64,000 bases of DNA. It comes from Sphingomonas oligophenolica (GTDB taxonomy: Bacteria; Pseudomonadota; Alphaproteobacteria; Sphingomonadales; Sphingomonadaceae). Location of the stretch: NCBI RefSeq assembly GCF_006438955.1, contig NZ_RCZK01000001.1, positions 1 to 64,000 of the forward strand. The letters run 5' to 3'. Shown piece after piece: positions 16,411-25,331 of this stretch. The notes under the pieces are model-generated. The model searched no databases. It was not told the DNA's origin and worked only from the letters and a program-made list of their open reading frames with translations. Numbering within the stretch: the stretch's first letter is position 1; every line of letters starts with the position of its first letter. A program made the translations under genes and the position numbers.

Positions 16411-17891
16411 TCAACCATATCCTCCTCGTCGCGGCGCGCGAATTCCGCCAGATCGCGATGACCCGCAGCTTCTGGCTGACGCTCCTCATCCTGCCCGTGG
16501 CGCTCGCGATCGGGCCGCTGACGCAGCGCTTCATGAGCAAGGACGACCCCGATCGCGTCATGCTGATCGATCGCACCGGGGGATCGACCGCGCAGGCGAT
16601 CGAGGCGCGGTTCGATCTCGAGCGCCAGCGCTCGATCCTGACCGACCTGTCGCGCTATGTGCAGCGTTACCATCTCGACGCCGCTGCTCCGCAGGCGCTG
16701 TGGAGCCAGCATGATCGCTGGTACAGCGATGCCGATGTCGCGCGGTTCGTCGCCGATGGCGGGGTCGCCGCCGCGCAGGCGAAGCTGACGGTGGCCGCGC
16801 CCGAGGACACGCCTGCGTTCAAACCCGACAAGCCTGATTACGCCTTCGTGGCACCGCCTCCAGCCGTCGCCCAATCCAGCGACGCCACCGTCGATGCCGC
16901 GCTCCAGCCGCTGCTCCATCCGACCGCGAAGGACGCCAAGCCGCTCGATTATGCGGTGCTGATCCCCGCCGATTTCGGCAGCAGCCCGCTCGTCCGGCTA
17001 TGGGCGAACGGCAATGCCGGACCGCGGTTCGTCGGCACGCTCCAGCCGGTGCTGACGCAGCAATTGCGCGGGCGCTATCTGCAGGCGAACGGCCTGTCGC
17101 CCGCCGCGGCCCAGACCGCGAGCGATATCGCCCCCGCGCTGTCGATCAGCACGCCCCCGCCCGGCGGCGGTGCACGCGAACGCGTGTTGATCCGGTCGAT
17201 CCTGCCGCTCGTTGCGTGCTATATGCTGATGATGAGCCTGATGCTGTCGGGCAGCTGGATGCTCCAGGGCACGGTCGAGGAACGATCGAACAAGCTGCTC
17301 GAAACCGTGCTCGCATGCGTCAGCCCCGAAGAGCTGATGTACGGCAAGCTCGTCGGCACCGTCGGGATCGGCTTGTCGATGATCGCGGTATGGATGCTGT
17401 GCGGCATCGGCGCGGCCTATGCCACGCAGGGCGCGATCGCGGACATGATCCGCCCCGCGCTGGAACCGCTCAATTCGGTCGGGACGATTGCGACGATGAT
17501 CTATTTCTTCGTCGCGGGCTATGTCGCGATCGCGATGATCTTCCTGACGATCGGCGCGATGAGCGATTCGATGCGCGACGCGCAGGGGTATCTGACCCCG
17601 GTGCTGATGGCGATCCTGATCCCGATCACGATCCTGATCCAGGGCATTTTGAGCGGCGGCGGGGGCATCGGGATCGAGGTGCTGACGTGGATCCCGATCT
17701 ACACGCCGTTTGCGGTGCTCGCGCGGCTCGGGTCGGGGCTGCCCGCGTGGGAGGTGGTCGCGACCGGGGTATTGCTCGCCGCGTTCATCGCGGTGGAACT
17801 GGTGCTACTCGGCCGCCTGTTCCGCGCCAGCCTGCTCGCGGCGGGGCAGCGGCCGAATGTCAAGACGATGCTGAACCGGATGCGGGCGTAA
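16407..17891 (+). CDS. ABC-2 type transporter permease (NatB-like)
   Basis: The 494-aa protein has an N-terminal membrane segment (FWLTLLILPVALAIGPL) followed by a large extracytoplasmic domain of about 220 residues. Five or so membrane segments follow, including RSILPLVACYMLMMSLMLSGSWML and GTVEERSNKLLETVLACV, the latter typical of ABC-2 permeases related to NatB. It forms the channel for the upstream ATPase and overlaps it by 4 bp. The large outer domain suggests a role in export or envelope homeostasis, but no substrate is indicated by the neighbours. Confidence 0.9.
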   Translation: MINHILLVAAREFRQIAMTRSFWLTLLILPVALAIGPLTQRFMSKDDPDRVMLIDRTGGSTAQAIEARFDLERQRSILTDLSRYVQRYHLDAAAPQALWSQHDRWYSDADVARFVADGGVAAAQAKLTVAAPEDTPAFKPDKPDYAFVAPPPAVAQSSDATVDAALQPLLHPTAKDAKPLDYAVLIPADFGSSPLVRLWANGNAGPRFVGTLQPVLTQQLRGRYLQANGLSPAAAQTASDIAPALSISTPPPGGGARERVLIRSILPLVACYMLMMSLMLSGSWMLQGTVEERSNKLLETVLACVSPEELMYGKLVGTVGIGLSMIAVWMLCGIGAAYATQGAIADMIRPALEPLNSVGTIATMIYFFVAGYVAIAMIFLTIGAMSDSMRDAQGYLTPVLMAILIPITILIQGILSGGGGIGIEVLTWIPIYTPFAVLARLGSGLPAWEVVATGVLLAAFIAVELVLLGRLFRASLLAAGQRPNVKTMLNRMRA

Positions 17892-17897
17892 AGGGCC

Positions 17898-18012
17898 GGG
17901 TTCACGCGAAGATTTGGTGCGCGCGAAAACCTCTCTTCTTGCTTTGTCCCGGTGCGTGAACCCGATCGGCACGGAAGCGGCCCGACGCGTGAGCATCGAG
18001 CCGCTTCCCTTT
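17898..18012. repeat. Inverted repeat GGGTTCACGC and following hairpin
   Basis: GGGTTCACGC at 17898-17907 is matched exactly by GCGTGAACCC at 17954-17963. A separate hairpin of GGAAGCGGC (17973-17981) and GCCGCTTCC (18000-18008) follows, with a short CTTT. The second could end transcription of the ABC operon, although its T-run is poor. Confidence 0.55.
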
Positions 18013-18056
18013 AACGATCGCAATGCGTAGCCGGCGCTAACGCTTCGGCTTGAATA

Positions 18057-19652
18057 TCACGCCGCGAACTGGTTCATCGTGTTGTGCGCGCCGCCGGCCT
18101 TGAGCGCGGCGTCGCCCGCGAAATATTCCTTGTGGTCGTCGCCGATGTCGCTGCCGGACATGTTCTGGTGCTTGACGCACGCGATGCCTTCGCGGATTTC
18201 CTTGCGCTGGACGCCCTTGACGTAACCCAGCATCCCCGCCGCGCCGAAATACTCCTTGGCGAGGTTGTCGGTGCTGAGCGCGGCGGTGTGGTAGGTCGGC
18301 AGTGTGATCAGGTGATGGAAGATCCCGGCGCGCGCCGCGGCGTCGCTCTGGAAGGTGCGGATGCGTTCGTCGGCCTCGTCGCCGAGCGCGGTGCCGTCAT
18401 AGTCCACGCTCATGAGGCGGGCGCGATCATAGGCCGACACGTCCTTGCCCGCGTCCGACCACGCGTCGAACACCTGCTGGCGGAAATTCAGCGTCCAGTT
18501 GAAGCTCGGTGAATTGTTGTACACCAGCTTGGCGTTCGGAATCACGTCGCGGATGCGGTCGACCATCCCCGCGATCTGGTCGATGTGCGGCTTCTCGGTC
18601 TCGATCCACAGCAGGTCGGCACCGTTCTGCAAGCTGGCGATACAGTCCATCACGCAGCGATCCTCACCGGTCCCGGCGCGGAACTGGAACAGGTTCGACG
18701 GCAACCGCTTGGGCTTCATCAGCTTGCCGTCGCGGTTGATGATGACGTCGCCGTTGATCGTCGAGAGATCGGTGACCTCCTCGCAATCGAGGTAGCTGTT
18801 ATACTGGTCGCCGAGATCGCCCGCTTCCTTGCTCACCGCGATCTGCTTGGTCAGCCCCGCGCCGAGCGAATCGGTGCGCGTCACGATGATCCCGTCCTCG
18901 ACGCCGAGTTCGAGGAAGGCGTACCGGCACGCGCGGACCTTCGCGAGGAAGTCCTCGTGCGGCACGGTCACCTTGCCGTCCTGGTGCCCGCACTGCTTTT
19001 CGTCGCTGACCTGATTTTCGATCTGGAGCGCGCAGGCCCCCGCTTCGATCATCTTCTTGGCGAGCAGATACGTCGCCTCGGCGTTGCCGAAGCCCGCGTC
19101 GATATCCGCGATAATCGGCACGACATGCGTCTGATAGCCGTCGATCGCCTTCGTCAGCCGCGCCTCCTCGACCTCGTTACCCGCCGCGCGCGCGGCGTCG
19201 AGATCGCGGAACATCATGCCCAGTTCGCGCGCGTCGGCCTGGCGCAGGAAAGTGTAGAGCTCCTCGATCAGCGCGGGAACGCTGGTCTTTTCATGCATCG
19301 ATTGGTCGGGCAGCGGGCCGAATTCGCTGCGCAGCGCGGCGACCATCCAGCCTGACAGGTACAGATAGCGGCGCTCGGTCGAGCCGAAATGCTTCTTGAT
19401 GCTGATCATCTTCTGCTGGCCGATGAAGCCGTGCCAGCAGCCGAGCGACTGGGTGTAATTGGCGGGATCGGCGTCATAGGCCGCCATGTCGCGGCGCATG
19501 ATCGCGGCGGTGTAGCGCGCGATGTCGAGCCCGGTCTGGAACCGATTCTGCACCCGCATCCGCGCCACCGCCTCGGCATCGATCCCGTCCCAGGTGCCAT
19601 TATGCCCGGCGATGAGCTGGTTGGTGGCGGCGATATGCTGCTGATAGGTCAC
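18057..19652 (-). CDS. aceA: Isocitrate lyase
   Basis: The 531-aa protein is the long type of isocitrate lyase. It shows GCWHGFIGQQKMIS, the metal- and substrate-site strand IIADIDAGFGNAEATY, the catalytic loop SDEKQCGHQDGK with its Cys-Gly-His, and NNSPSFNWTLNF. It splits isocitrate into glyoxylate and succinate, the first step of the glyoxylate bypass used to grow on acetate or fatty acids. The start is GTG at 19652 behind AAAGGA. Malate synthase is not in the window. A RamB-like regulator two genes away on the same strand probably controls it. CTTCACA (19696-19702) and TGTGAAG (19742-19748) form an inverted pair in the promoter region. Confidence 0.96.
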   Translation of the reverse strand: MTYQQHIAATNQLIAGHNGTWDGIDAEAVARMRVQNRFQTGLDIARYTAAIMRRDMAAYDADPANYTQSLGCWHGFIGQQKMISIKKHFGSTERRYLYLSGWMVAALRSEFGPLPDQSMHEKTSVPALIEELYTFLRQADARELGMMFRDLDAARAAGNEVEEARLTKAIDGYQTHVVPIIADIDAGFGNAEATYLLAKKMIEAGACALQIENQVSDEKQCGHQDGKVTVPHEDFLAKVRACRYAFLELGVEDGIIVTRTDSLGAGLTKQIAVSKEAGDLGDQYNSYLDCEEVTDLSTINGDVIINRDGKLMKPKRLPSNLFQFRAGTGEDRCVMDCIASLQNGADLLWIETEKPHIDQIAGMVDRIRDVIPNAKLVYNNSPSFNWTLNFRQQVFDAWSDAGKDVSAYDRARLMSVDYDGTALGDEADERIRTFQSDAAARAGIFHHLITLPTYHTAALSTDNLAKEYFGAAGMLGYVKGVQRKEIREGIACVKHQNMSGSDIGDDHKEYFAGDAALKAGGAHNTMNQFAA

Positions 19653-19795
19653 GGCTACGTCCTTTATGCGGTGGTCTGCTGAAGGATGTAGCGAACTTCA
19701 CAGCGGAACAGACCGCCTATGTGCGATTTACGGCGTGGTTTTGTGAAGCAGCGCGTGATTTCCATGTCGTTATGTACGCATATTTACAATGCGCT

Positions 19796-20467
19796 TTACG
19801 CCTTGGTGGCGAACCAGATGACGTGACGCGGCCCCTTGCCATTGCTCCTGGCGCGGACGACCTCTTCGTCGACACCAAAGCCCGCGTCGGCCAGCCGCCG
19901 CGCGAAGGGCTTGTCGGGGGCGGCGGACCAGACCGCCAAAATCCCGCCGGGGGTGAGCGCGGCGCGCGCCGCGGCGAGCCCACGCGCCGAATACAGCCCG
20001 TCGTTGCCCGCACGGGTCAGCCCATCGGGACCATTGTCGACGTCGAGCAGGATCGCGTCATACACGTCCTGTCGCTTGCGGATCGACATCGCGACATCGC
20101 CGTCGATCACGCTCACCCGCGGATCATCGAGGCATCCCGCGGTCAGCGTCGCCATCGGGCCGCGTGCCCATGCGACGATCTCCGGCACCAGCTCGACCAC
20201 CGACAGCCGCGCCTGAGGCCCCAGCACCGCCAGCGCGGCGCGCAGCGTGAACCCCATGCCGTAACCGCCAATCAACAGATGCGGTGCGCTGCGTCCAGCA
20301 AGCCGCGCGCACGTCATCGTCGCGAGCGCTTCCTCGGACCCGCTCATCCGCGAGTTCATCAGCTCGTTGCGATCGAGCACGATCATGAAATCGTCGCCGC
20401 GGCGGAACAGCCGCAGCGTTTCGCCGTCGGGCACGACCGCGGTCGCCAGCAGATCGCGGGGAATCAT
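19796..20467 (-). CDS. Spermidine synthase-like methyltransferase-fold protein
   Basis: The 223-aa protein resembles the catalytic domain of spermidine synthase: HLLIGGYGMGFTLRAAL binds the nucleoside cofactor, LSVVELVPEIVAWARG follows, and DAILLDVDNGPDGL carries the acidic active-site region. It lacks the N-terminal strand domain of true polyamine synthases, and residues that bind putrescine are not evident. It may be a methyltransferase or an aminopropyl transferase of unknown specificity. It lies 13 bp downstream of the RamB-like regulator and 144 bp before aceA, so it is likely cotranscribed with the regulator. Confidence 0.75.
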   Translation of the reverse strand: MIPRDLLATAVVPDGETLRLFRRGDDFMIVLDRNELMNSRMSGSEEALATMTCARLAGRSAPHLLIGGYGMGFTLRAALAVLGPQARLSVVELVPEIVAWARGPMATLTAGCLDDPRVSVIDGDVAMSIRKRQDVYDAILLDVDNGPDGLTRAGNDGLYSARGLAAARAALTPGGILAVWSAAPDKPFARRLADAGFGVDEEVVRARSNGKGPRHVIWFATKA

Positions 20468-20480
20468 CGCGCCGCTCTAG

Positions 20481-21863
20481 TCAGTCGCCGCCGAAGGTAA
20501 AGGCGCTGACCCCGCGTTCGCGCTCGTCGATCAACAGCGCACGCCCCATCGGCGGGGCGCTGCGTTGCGGGCAGGCGGGGCGCAGACAGGCGCGACAGCC
20601 GAGCCCGATCGGGGTCGCCTCGCCGGTCAGGTCGACGCCGCGCGCGACCGCGAGCCCCGCGCCGAGTTCCGCCGCGACCCCCAGCCCGACCGCGAATTCG
20701 ACCGGTACGGCGCCATAGCGCCGCCCCTGCGGCGTCACGGTGCGCGCCATCGTCAGCCAGCGCGCGCCATCCTCGAGCTCGACGAGCTGGACCGCGAGCG
20801 ATCCGGGGCGATCGAACGCGTGGTGGATCCGCCACAACGGGCAGCGACCCTCCGCATCGGCGAGCGCCGCGCCGCTCGCGCCCGAAAAGCGCTTCGACGA
20901 TTGTCCCGCGCGATCGATCCGGACCATGAAGAAGGGCAGGCCGCGCGCGCCGACCCGCTGGAGCGTCGTCAAGCGATGCGCGACCTGTTCGAACCCCGCG
21001 CCGAAACGCCGCTGGAGCAGTTCGAGGTCGTAGCCGGTCGCCTCGCACGCGCGCAGGAATCGCGCGTAGGGCATCATCACGCCCGCCGCGAAATAGCTCG
21101 CCAAATAGCGGCGGAACAGCCGGTCGGCGGCGCGATCGGCCAGCCCCGCACCCTTGGCGAGCGCGTCGATTTCCGCCTTCGCCTCGATCTGCGCGAGCTG
21201 GAACGCCGCGGCGAAGGTGCGTGACGCCGAATCGAGCGTCTCGCTCACCTGTACTTGCCGCGCGTGGAGATCGAGCCGCCGCAACAGATCTGGCATCACG
21301 TCGACCGGCAGGACGCGGATCGTCAGCTGGTGCTTGACGCGCAGCCGTTCGGCGATCGCACCGTACAGATCGCCCGCGCCCATCCGCAGCTCGTCCGCCA
21401 GCGCCTCGGCGGCGGTGTCGAGATCGGCGAAATAACCCCGCCAGCGTTCGATCTCCCGCCGGACCGCGGCGATCGGATCGGCGGGGTCGGTCGCCCCTAC
21501 CCCGCTGCCCCGCGAATCGAACGCGCGCGCGAACGCTTCCGCGCCGCCCGGCGCACCCGCGAGCCATTCCTCGAGCTCGTTGCGGTCGATGTCGAGATCG
21601 GCGAACATCGGATCGGCGAGGCGACGGCGGATCGCCTCGACGCCGCCACCCGGCTCCGCCGCGGCGAGCGCGCGCGGATCGAAATCGAACGTCTCGGCCA
21701 GCCTGATCAGGAGCGTCGCCGAAATCGGGCGCTGGTTGCGCTCGATCAGGTTGAGATAGCTCGCGCTGATCGCCAGCGCCTCCGCCATCGCGGCCTGGGT
21801 CAGCCCCGCGCGGCGGCGCAACCGCCGCACCGCATGTCCCGCCAGCAATTTGCGATCGGCCAT
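20481..21863 (-). CDS. Short-chain acyl-CoA regulator (XRE-HTH plus ImmA/IrrE-like, RamB type)
   Basis: The 460-aa protein starts with an XRE helix-turn-helix (RRLRRRAGLTQAAMAEALAISASYLNLIERNQRP). A long middle part contains an IrrE/ImmA-like region (SASRTFAAAFQLAQIEAKAEID) without an obvious intact HExxH motif. The C-terminal domain of the DUF2083 kind has a cysteine cluster (GLGCRACLRPACPQR). RamB, a member of this family in actinobacteria, controls acetate and glyoxylate genes including isocitrate lyase; family members are described as short-chain fatty acyl-CoA regulators. aceA two genes downstream fits that role. It could activate or repress. Confidence 0.87.
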   Translation of the reverse strand: MADRKLLAGHAVRRLRRRAGLTQAAMAEALAISASYLNLIERNQRPISATLLIRLAETFDFDPRALAAAEPGGGVEAIRRRLADPMFADLDIDRNELEEWLAGAPGGAEAFARAFDSRGSGVGATDPADPIAAVRREIERWRGYFADLDTAAEALADELRMGAGDLYGAIAERLRVKHQLTIRVLPVDVMPDLLRRLDLHARQVQVSETLDSASRTFAAAFQLAQIEAKAEIDALAKGAGLADRAADRLFRRYLASYFAAGVMMPYARFLRACEATGYDLELLQRRFGAGFEQVAHRLTTLQRVGARGLPFFMVRIDRAGQSSKRFSGASGAALADAEGRCPLWRIHHAFDRPGSLAVQLVELEDGARWLTMARTVTPQGRRYGAVPVEFAVGLGVAAELGAGLAVARGVDLTGEATPIGLGCRACLRPACPQRSAPPMGRALLIDERERGVSAFTFGGD

Positions 21864-22159
21864 CCCGCGTCCCCCAGACGGGCGCTGTGCCGCCCCGCGC
21901 GGCGGCGTGTCAAGGATTTACAAATCAACGAGGCCGGGCCTGCCAAGCGTTACTCCAATACGCCTCCGGGGGCCGCGAACCGGTAGCCGTCGGCCGCGAA
22001 TGCTGGCTCTACCGCGCCATGCCCGCCGCGCCATCGCGTGGCGGGCGCTCGCTTTCCTGGGGAGGAAAGGTGCCCGCCGCTGGTTCGCCGACGGCGGGCA
22101 TTCCCCTGCGCGCGACGCGCCGGCTAGGCATCCGCCCGCGTACGGTTATAGTTGCGCGC
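21864..22159. other. Intergenic region without recognisable feature
   Basis: About 296 bp separate the divergent regulator and CDF transporter genes. Promoters for both must lie here, but no convincing -35/-10 pair, operator or RNA structure could be picked out by eye. An open frame extends through it in the frame of the CDF gene, but its composition and lack of family features do not support a longer protein. Confidence 0.5.
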
Positions 22160-23110
22160 ATGGCCAATTCGATCATTGCCGCGATCCGACGCGATATCGT
22201 GCTGTACGGCGCGCTCGCCGCCAATCTGGGGATCGGCGTCGCTAAATTCGTCGCGGCGGGGATCACCGGATCGTCGTCGATGTTGACAGAAGGGGTGCAT
22301 AGCTGCGTCGACAGCGGCAACCAGATTCTGCTGCTCTATGGCCAGCACCGCGCCAAACGCCCCGCCGACGCCAACCATCCGTTCGGCTATGGCCGCGAAC
22401 TATATTTCTGGGCGTTCGTCGTCGCGATCCTGATCTTTGCAGTCGGCGCGGGGGTGTCGGGCTATGAAGGCTATCGCCACGTCGTCGCGCCCGAGCCGTT
22501 GTCGGACCCGACGATCAACTACATCGTCCTCGCCATCGCCGCCGCGCTGGAGGGCACGTCGTGGGGCCTCGCGATCAAGGAATTCGGCCACAAGAAGGGC
22601 GATGCGGGCTGGTGGGACGCGATTCGCGACTCGAAGGACCCCGCGGGCTTCATCGTTCTGTTCGAGGATTCGGCGGCGCTGGCGGGGCTGGCCATTGCAG
22701 CGATCGGGGTCTGGGCGAGCCATGCCTTCGCAGATCCGCGGATCGACGGCGTCGCGTCGATCCTGATCGGCGTTATCCTGGCGGGCGTCGCGATCCTGCT
22801 GGCGCGCGAGGCGAAGGGGCTGCTGATCGGCGAGCGCGCCGAGCCCGAGGTCGTCGAGACGGTGCGCGCGATCGTCGCCGCGCATCCCGACATCTGTTCG
22901 GTCAACCACATCCGCACGATCCACACCGCGCCCGACAGCATATTCGTCGCGATCAGCGCGGACTTTGCCGATGGCGTGTCGATGGGCGATGGCGAAACGC
23001 TGATCGACGAGATCGAACGCGAACTCCACGCGGCGGTGCCGCAGTTGAGTTCGATCTACATCCGCCCCGAAAAGCGCGAGGATGCGGCCGGATCGTCCGC
23101 GGCCCGATAA
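22160..23110 (+). CDS. Cation diffusion facilitator family transporter
   Basis: The 316-aa protein has the CDF fold: six membrane segments, an early metal-site helix SSMLTEGVHSCVDSGNQILL, the conserved HPFGYGRELYFWAF, and a second metal-site helix near FEDSAALAGLAIAAIG. The C-terminal cytosolic domain (about residues 225-305) has the ferredoxin-like fold seen in the family. CDF proteins export Zn, Fe, Mn or Co against protons. The first site has Glu-x2-His rather than the commoner Asp-x2-His or His-x3-Asp, so metal choice is uncertain. The start is set at the ATG at 22160. Confidence 0.92.
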   Translation: MANSIIAAIRRDIVLYGALAANLGIGVAKFVAAGITGSSSMLTEGVHSCVDSGNQILLLYGQHRAKRPADANHPFGYGRELYFWAFVVAILIFAVGAGVSGYEGYRHVVAPEPLSDPTINYIVLAIAAALEGTSWGLAIKEFGHKKGDAGWWDAIRDSKDPAGFIVLFEDSAALAGLAIAAIGVWASHAFADPRIDGVASILIGVILAGVAILLAREAKGLLIGERAEPEVVETVRAIVAAHPDICSVNHIRTIHTAPDSIFVAISADFADGVSMGDGETLIDEIERELHAAVPQLSSIYIRPEKREDAAGSSAAR

Positions 23111-23165
23111 GGCGTCGCAATCGATTGGATTGCGGCGCGCGCCACGATTACGCTACCCTGGTTCG

Positions 23166-23864
23166 ATGCCCCCGATGATTATCCGCCTTGTGCGCCGATC
23201 AGCGCTGGCGCTGACGCTGGCCACCACGCTGGTCGCTCTGCCCGCGCAGGCGGCGGTGACGATCACTTTCTGGAGCCGCGACATGGGTCGCACCTTTCCC
23301 CATGCGTATATCACGCTGCGTGGGGTGCCCGACGGCGGCGGCGAGCCGGTCGACACCGGCTATGGCTTCACCGTGAAGACGGTGACCCCCGCGCTGCTGC
23401 TGGGCAGCGTGAGCGGCACGATCGAGCGGCCCACGATCGGGTATCAGAACGGCAGCGACGCGCAGTTTTCGGTGGTGCTGAGCGATGCGCAATATGCCGC
23501 CGAACTCGCGCTGGTCGCGGCGTGGGACAAGACCCGCGGGGGCGACAGCCGCTACAACCTCAACACGCGCAACTGCATCCATTTCGTCAAGGCGGCGGCG
23601 CGGATCGCGGGGCTGACCGATCTCGATCGCCCCAAGCTGATGAAGAAGCCGCGCCGCTATCTCGAGGCGATCGCCGCGGCAAACCGCGCCGCGATCACCC
23701 CGATCGGGAAAGCCGGGAGTGACCATCTGGCGACGCTGCCGCCGGTGTCGGCGCCCCCGGCGTGGCGCGTCGCGCCCGACCTGCACGTGCTGCCGCCCTC
23801 GCCGCCGGGTCAGCCGATCGGGACGATATCGACGAGGTCGAGGGTCGATTCGAACCCCGGATAG
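23166..23864 (+). CDS. Exported protein of unknown function with His/Cys motif
   Basis: The 232-aa protein has a signal peptide (RLVRRSALALTLATTLVALPAQA). The mature part shows TITFWSRDMGRTFPHAYITL, then YNLNTRNCIHFVKAAARIAGL. A conserved His early and Cys late is the order found in circularly permuted papain-like folds (LRAT/NlpC relatives), so a periplasmic amidase or peptidase is conceivable but not shown. The start is the ATG at 23166. Its 3' end overlaps the convergent DUF4893 gene by 55 bp, and it lies 55 bp after the CDF transporter. Confidence 0.6.
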   Translation: MPPMIIRLVRRSALALTLATTLVALPAQAAVTITFWSRDMGRTFPHAYITLRGVPDGGGEPVDTGYGFTVKTVTPALLLGSVSGTIERPTIGYQNGSDAQFSVVLSDAQYAAELALVAAWDKTRGGDSRYNLNTRNCIHFVKAAARIAGLTDLDRPKLMKKPRRYLEAIAAANRAAITPIGKAGSDHLATLPPVSAPPAWRVAPDLHVLPPSPPGQPIGTISTRSRVDSNPG

Positions 23865-24439
23865 GGCAGGATCAGCCGCCACCGGGCCGCGCCGATCCGT
23901 TCGACGAACCCCGCCGCATCGCGCCGCGCGTCGCGCCCGTAGCGCATCGGCCGGGTCTCGTCGCCCAACGCCAGCGTCCCCAGGAACACCTGGCGTGCAT
24001 CGGTGTCGTCGAACAGATAGCCGTGAAGCCGCTGATCGCCGTCGAGCGAAAAGGTCGTCCGCCCCGCGGTGGTCGCAACGACGCATCGGGTCCAGTCGCG
24101 CGTCGCCATCGCGGGCGCGGCGGCGTCGCGCGCGCCGAGCTTGACCACCCGGCAGCGGTAACGCCCCACCGCCAGCCGCGCGCCCGGCAGGCTGCGGTCG
24201 GGATCGAGCAGCATCGCGTCGCGCGCCATCGGCTCGGCGGCGCCAGCCGCGCGTGCCATCGCGAGCGCCGCGACCCACGCCTGACGCCACTGGCGCAGCC
24301 GGGTGCGGTCGTGCGGGGTCGCGACCTTGCGCCAGTCGATATCCTGCGGGGTTTCCTCCTGGCTGAGCAACTGTTTGCCGCCCGCGCAGCCCGCGACCAG
24401 GATAGCGGCGGCAAGCGCCAGGCCGATCGACCGCTTCAT
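23810..24439 (-). CDS. DUF4893-type lipoprotein
   Basis: The 209-aa protein begins at the ATG at 24439 with a lipoprotein signal (LALAAAILVAGCAGG). The body has DIDWRKVATPHDRTRLRQWRQAW, PGARLAVGRYRCRVVKLG and a C-terminal ILPYPGFESTLDLVDIVPI, which match my recollection of the DUF4893 family of sphingomonads. Function is unknown. It starts 7 bp after the 3-hydroxybutyrate dehydrogenase stop and is probably cotranscribed with it. Confidence 0.7.
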   Translation of the reverse strand: MKRSIGLALAAAILVAGCAGGKQLLSQEETPQDIDWRKVATPHDRTRLRQWRQAWVAALAMARAAGAAEPMARDAMLLDPDRSLPGARLAVGRYRCRVVKLGARDAAAPAMATRDWTRCVVATTAGRTTFSLDGDQRLHGYLFDDTDARQVFLGTLALGDETRPMRYGRDARRDAAGFVERIGAARWRLILPYPGFESTLDLVDIVPIG

Positions 24440-24446
24440 GACGACT

Positions 24447-25232
24447 TCATGCCGCGGTCCAGCCGCCATCGACCGACAGGTTGGCGCCGGTGATCGACTT
24501 GGCCTCGTCGCGGCACAGGAAGACCGCGAGTGCGGCGACCTGTTCGGGGGTCACGAATTCCTTGGTCGGCTGCGCGGCGAGCAGGACGTCGTTCATCACC
24601 TGCTCCCTGGTCATGCCCCGCGAGGCCATCGTGTCGGGAATCTGGTTTTCGACGAGCTGCGTCCAGACATAGCCCGGCGAGATGCAGTTGACGGTGATGC
24701 CGTGGGTCGCGGTTTCCAGCGCGATCGTCTTGGTCAGCCCCGCGATGCCGTGCTTGGCCATGACATAGGCCGATTTGTTGGGGCTCGCGACCAGGCTGTG
24801 CGCCGATCCGGTCGAGATGATCCGGCCCCAGCCCGCGCGCTTCATGTGCGGCACCGCGGCCTTCATCATGTACCACGCGCTGGTCAGCACGATCTGGACG
24901 ATCGCTTCGAACCGGTCGTCGGGGAAATCCTCGATCGGGGAAACGTGCTGGATGCCGGCATTGTTGACGACGATGTCGGCCCCGCCAAGTTCGCGCGCGG
25001 CGCGATCGACCATCGCCGCGATCTGATCGGGCCGCGTCATGTCGGCGGGATCGTAAAGCGCCATGGCGCCGCTCGCGTGTTCCAGCGCGGCGCGCGCGTC
25101 CTCGATCGCGGCGGCGTCGCCGAACCCGTTGATCATCACGTTCGCGCCCTCCGCCGCGAACGCCCGCGCATAAGCGAGGCCTATGCCCGAGGTGGAGCCG
25201 GTGACGATCGCGGTCTTGCCCTTGAGGAACAT
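24447..25232 (-). CDS. bdhA: 3-hydroxybutyrate dehydrogenase (SDR family)
   Basis: The 261-aa protein is a classical short-chain dehydrogenase: cofactor motif TGSTSGIGLAYA, NNAG in IVVNNAGIQHVSPIEDF, catalytic Ser-Tyr-Lys in STGSAHSLVASPNKSAYVMAKHG, and NCISPGYVWTQLVENQIP. The length and the QHVSPIEDFP and SPGYVWTQLV blocks are characteristic of D-3-hydroxybutyrate dehydrogenase. It interconverts 3-hydroxybutyrate and acetoacetate with NAD, in ketone-body or polyhydroxybutyrate breakdown. The start at 25232 (MFLKGKT) has an AAGGAGAA site. Cotranscription with the DUF4893 gene is likely. Confidence 0.92.
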   Translation of the reverse strand: MFLKGKTAIVTGSTSGIGLAYARAFAAEGANVMINGFGDAAAIEDARAALEHASGAMALYDPADMTRPDQIAAMVDRAARELGGADIVVNNAGIQHVSPIEDFPDDRFEAIVQIVLTSAWYMMKAAVPHMKRAGWGRIISTGSAHSLVASPNKSAYVMAKHGIAGLTKTIALETATHGITVNCISPGYVWTQLVENQIPDTMASRGMTREQVMNDVLLAAQPTKEFVTPEQVAALAVFLCRDEAKSITGANLSVDGGWTAA

Positions 25233-25331
25233 CGGGTTCTCCTTCGCCCCCCTCCTGCCGCCGCGCAACGATGGTTGCAACCGCCGCGCGGCCAACGCAT
25301 GGTCTGCGCGCGAGTAACGGAGTGACTGCTA

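Noticed and set aside
21887..22159. N-terminal extension of the CDF transporter by 91 codons
   Set aside because: The extension lacks family similarity, is Arg/Gly/Pro-rich and would overlap the promoter region of the divergent regulator; the ATG at 22160 matches the usual start.
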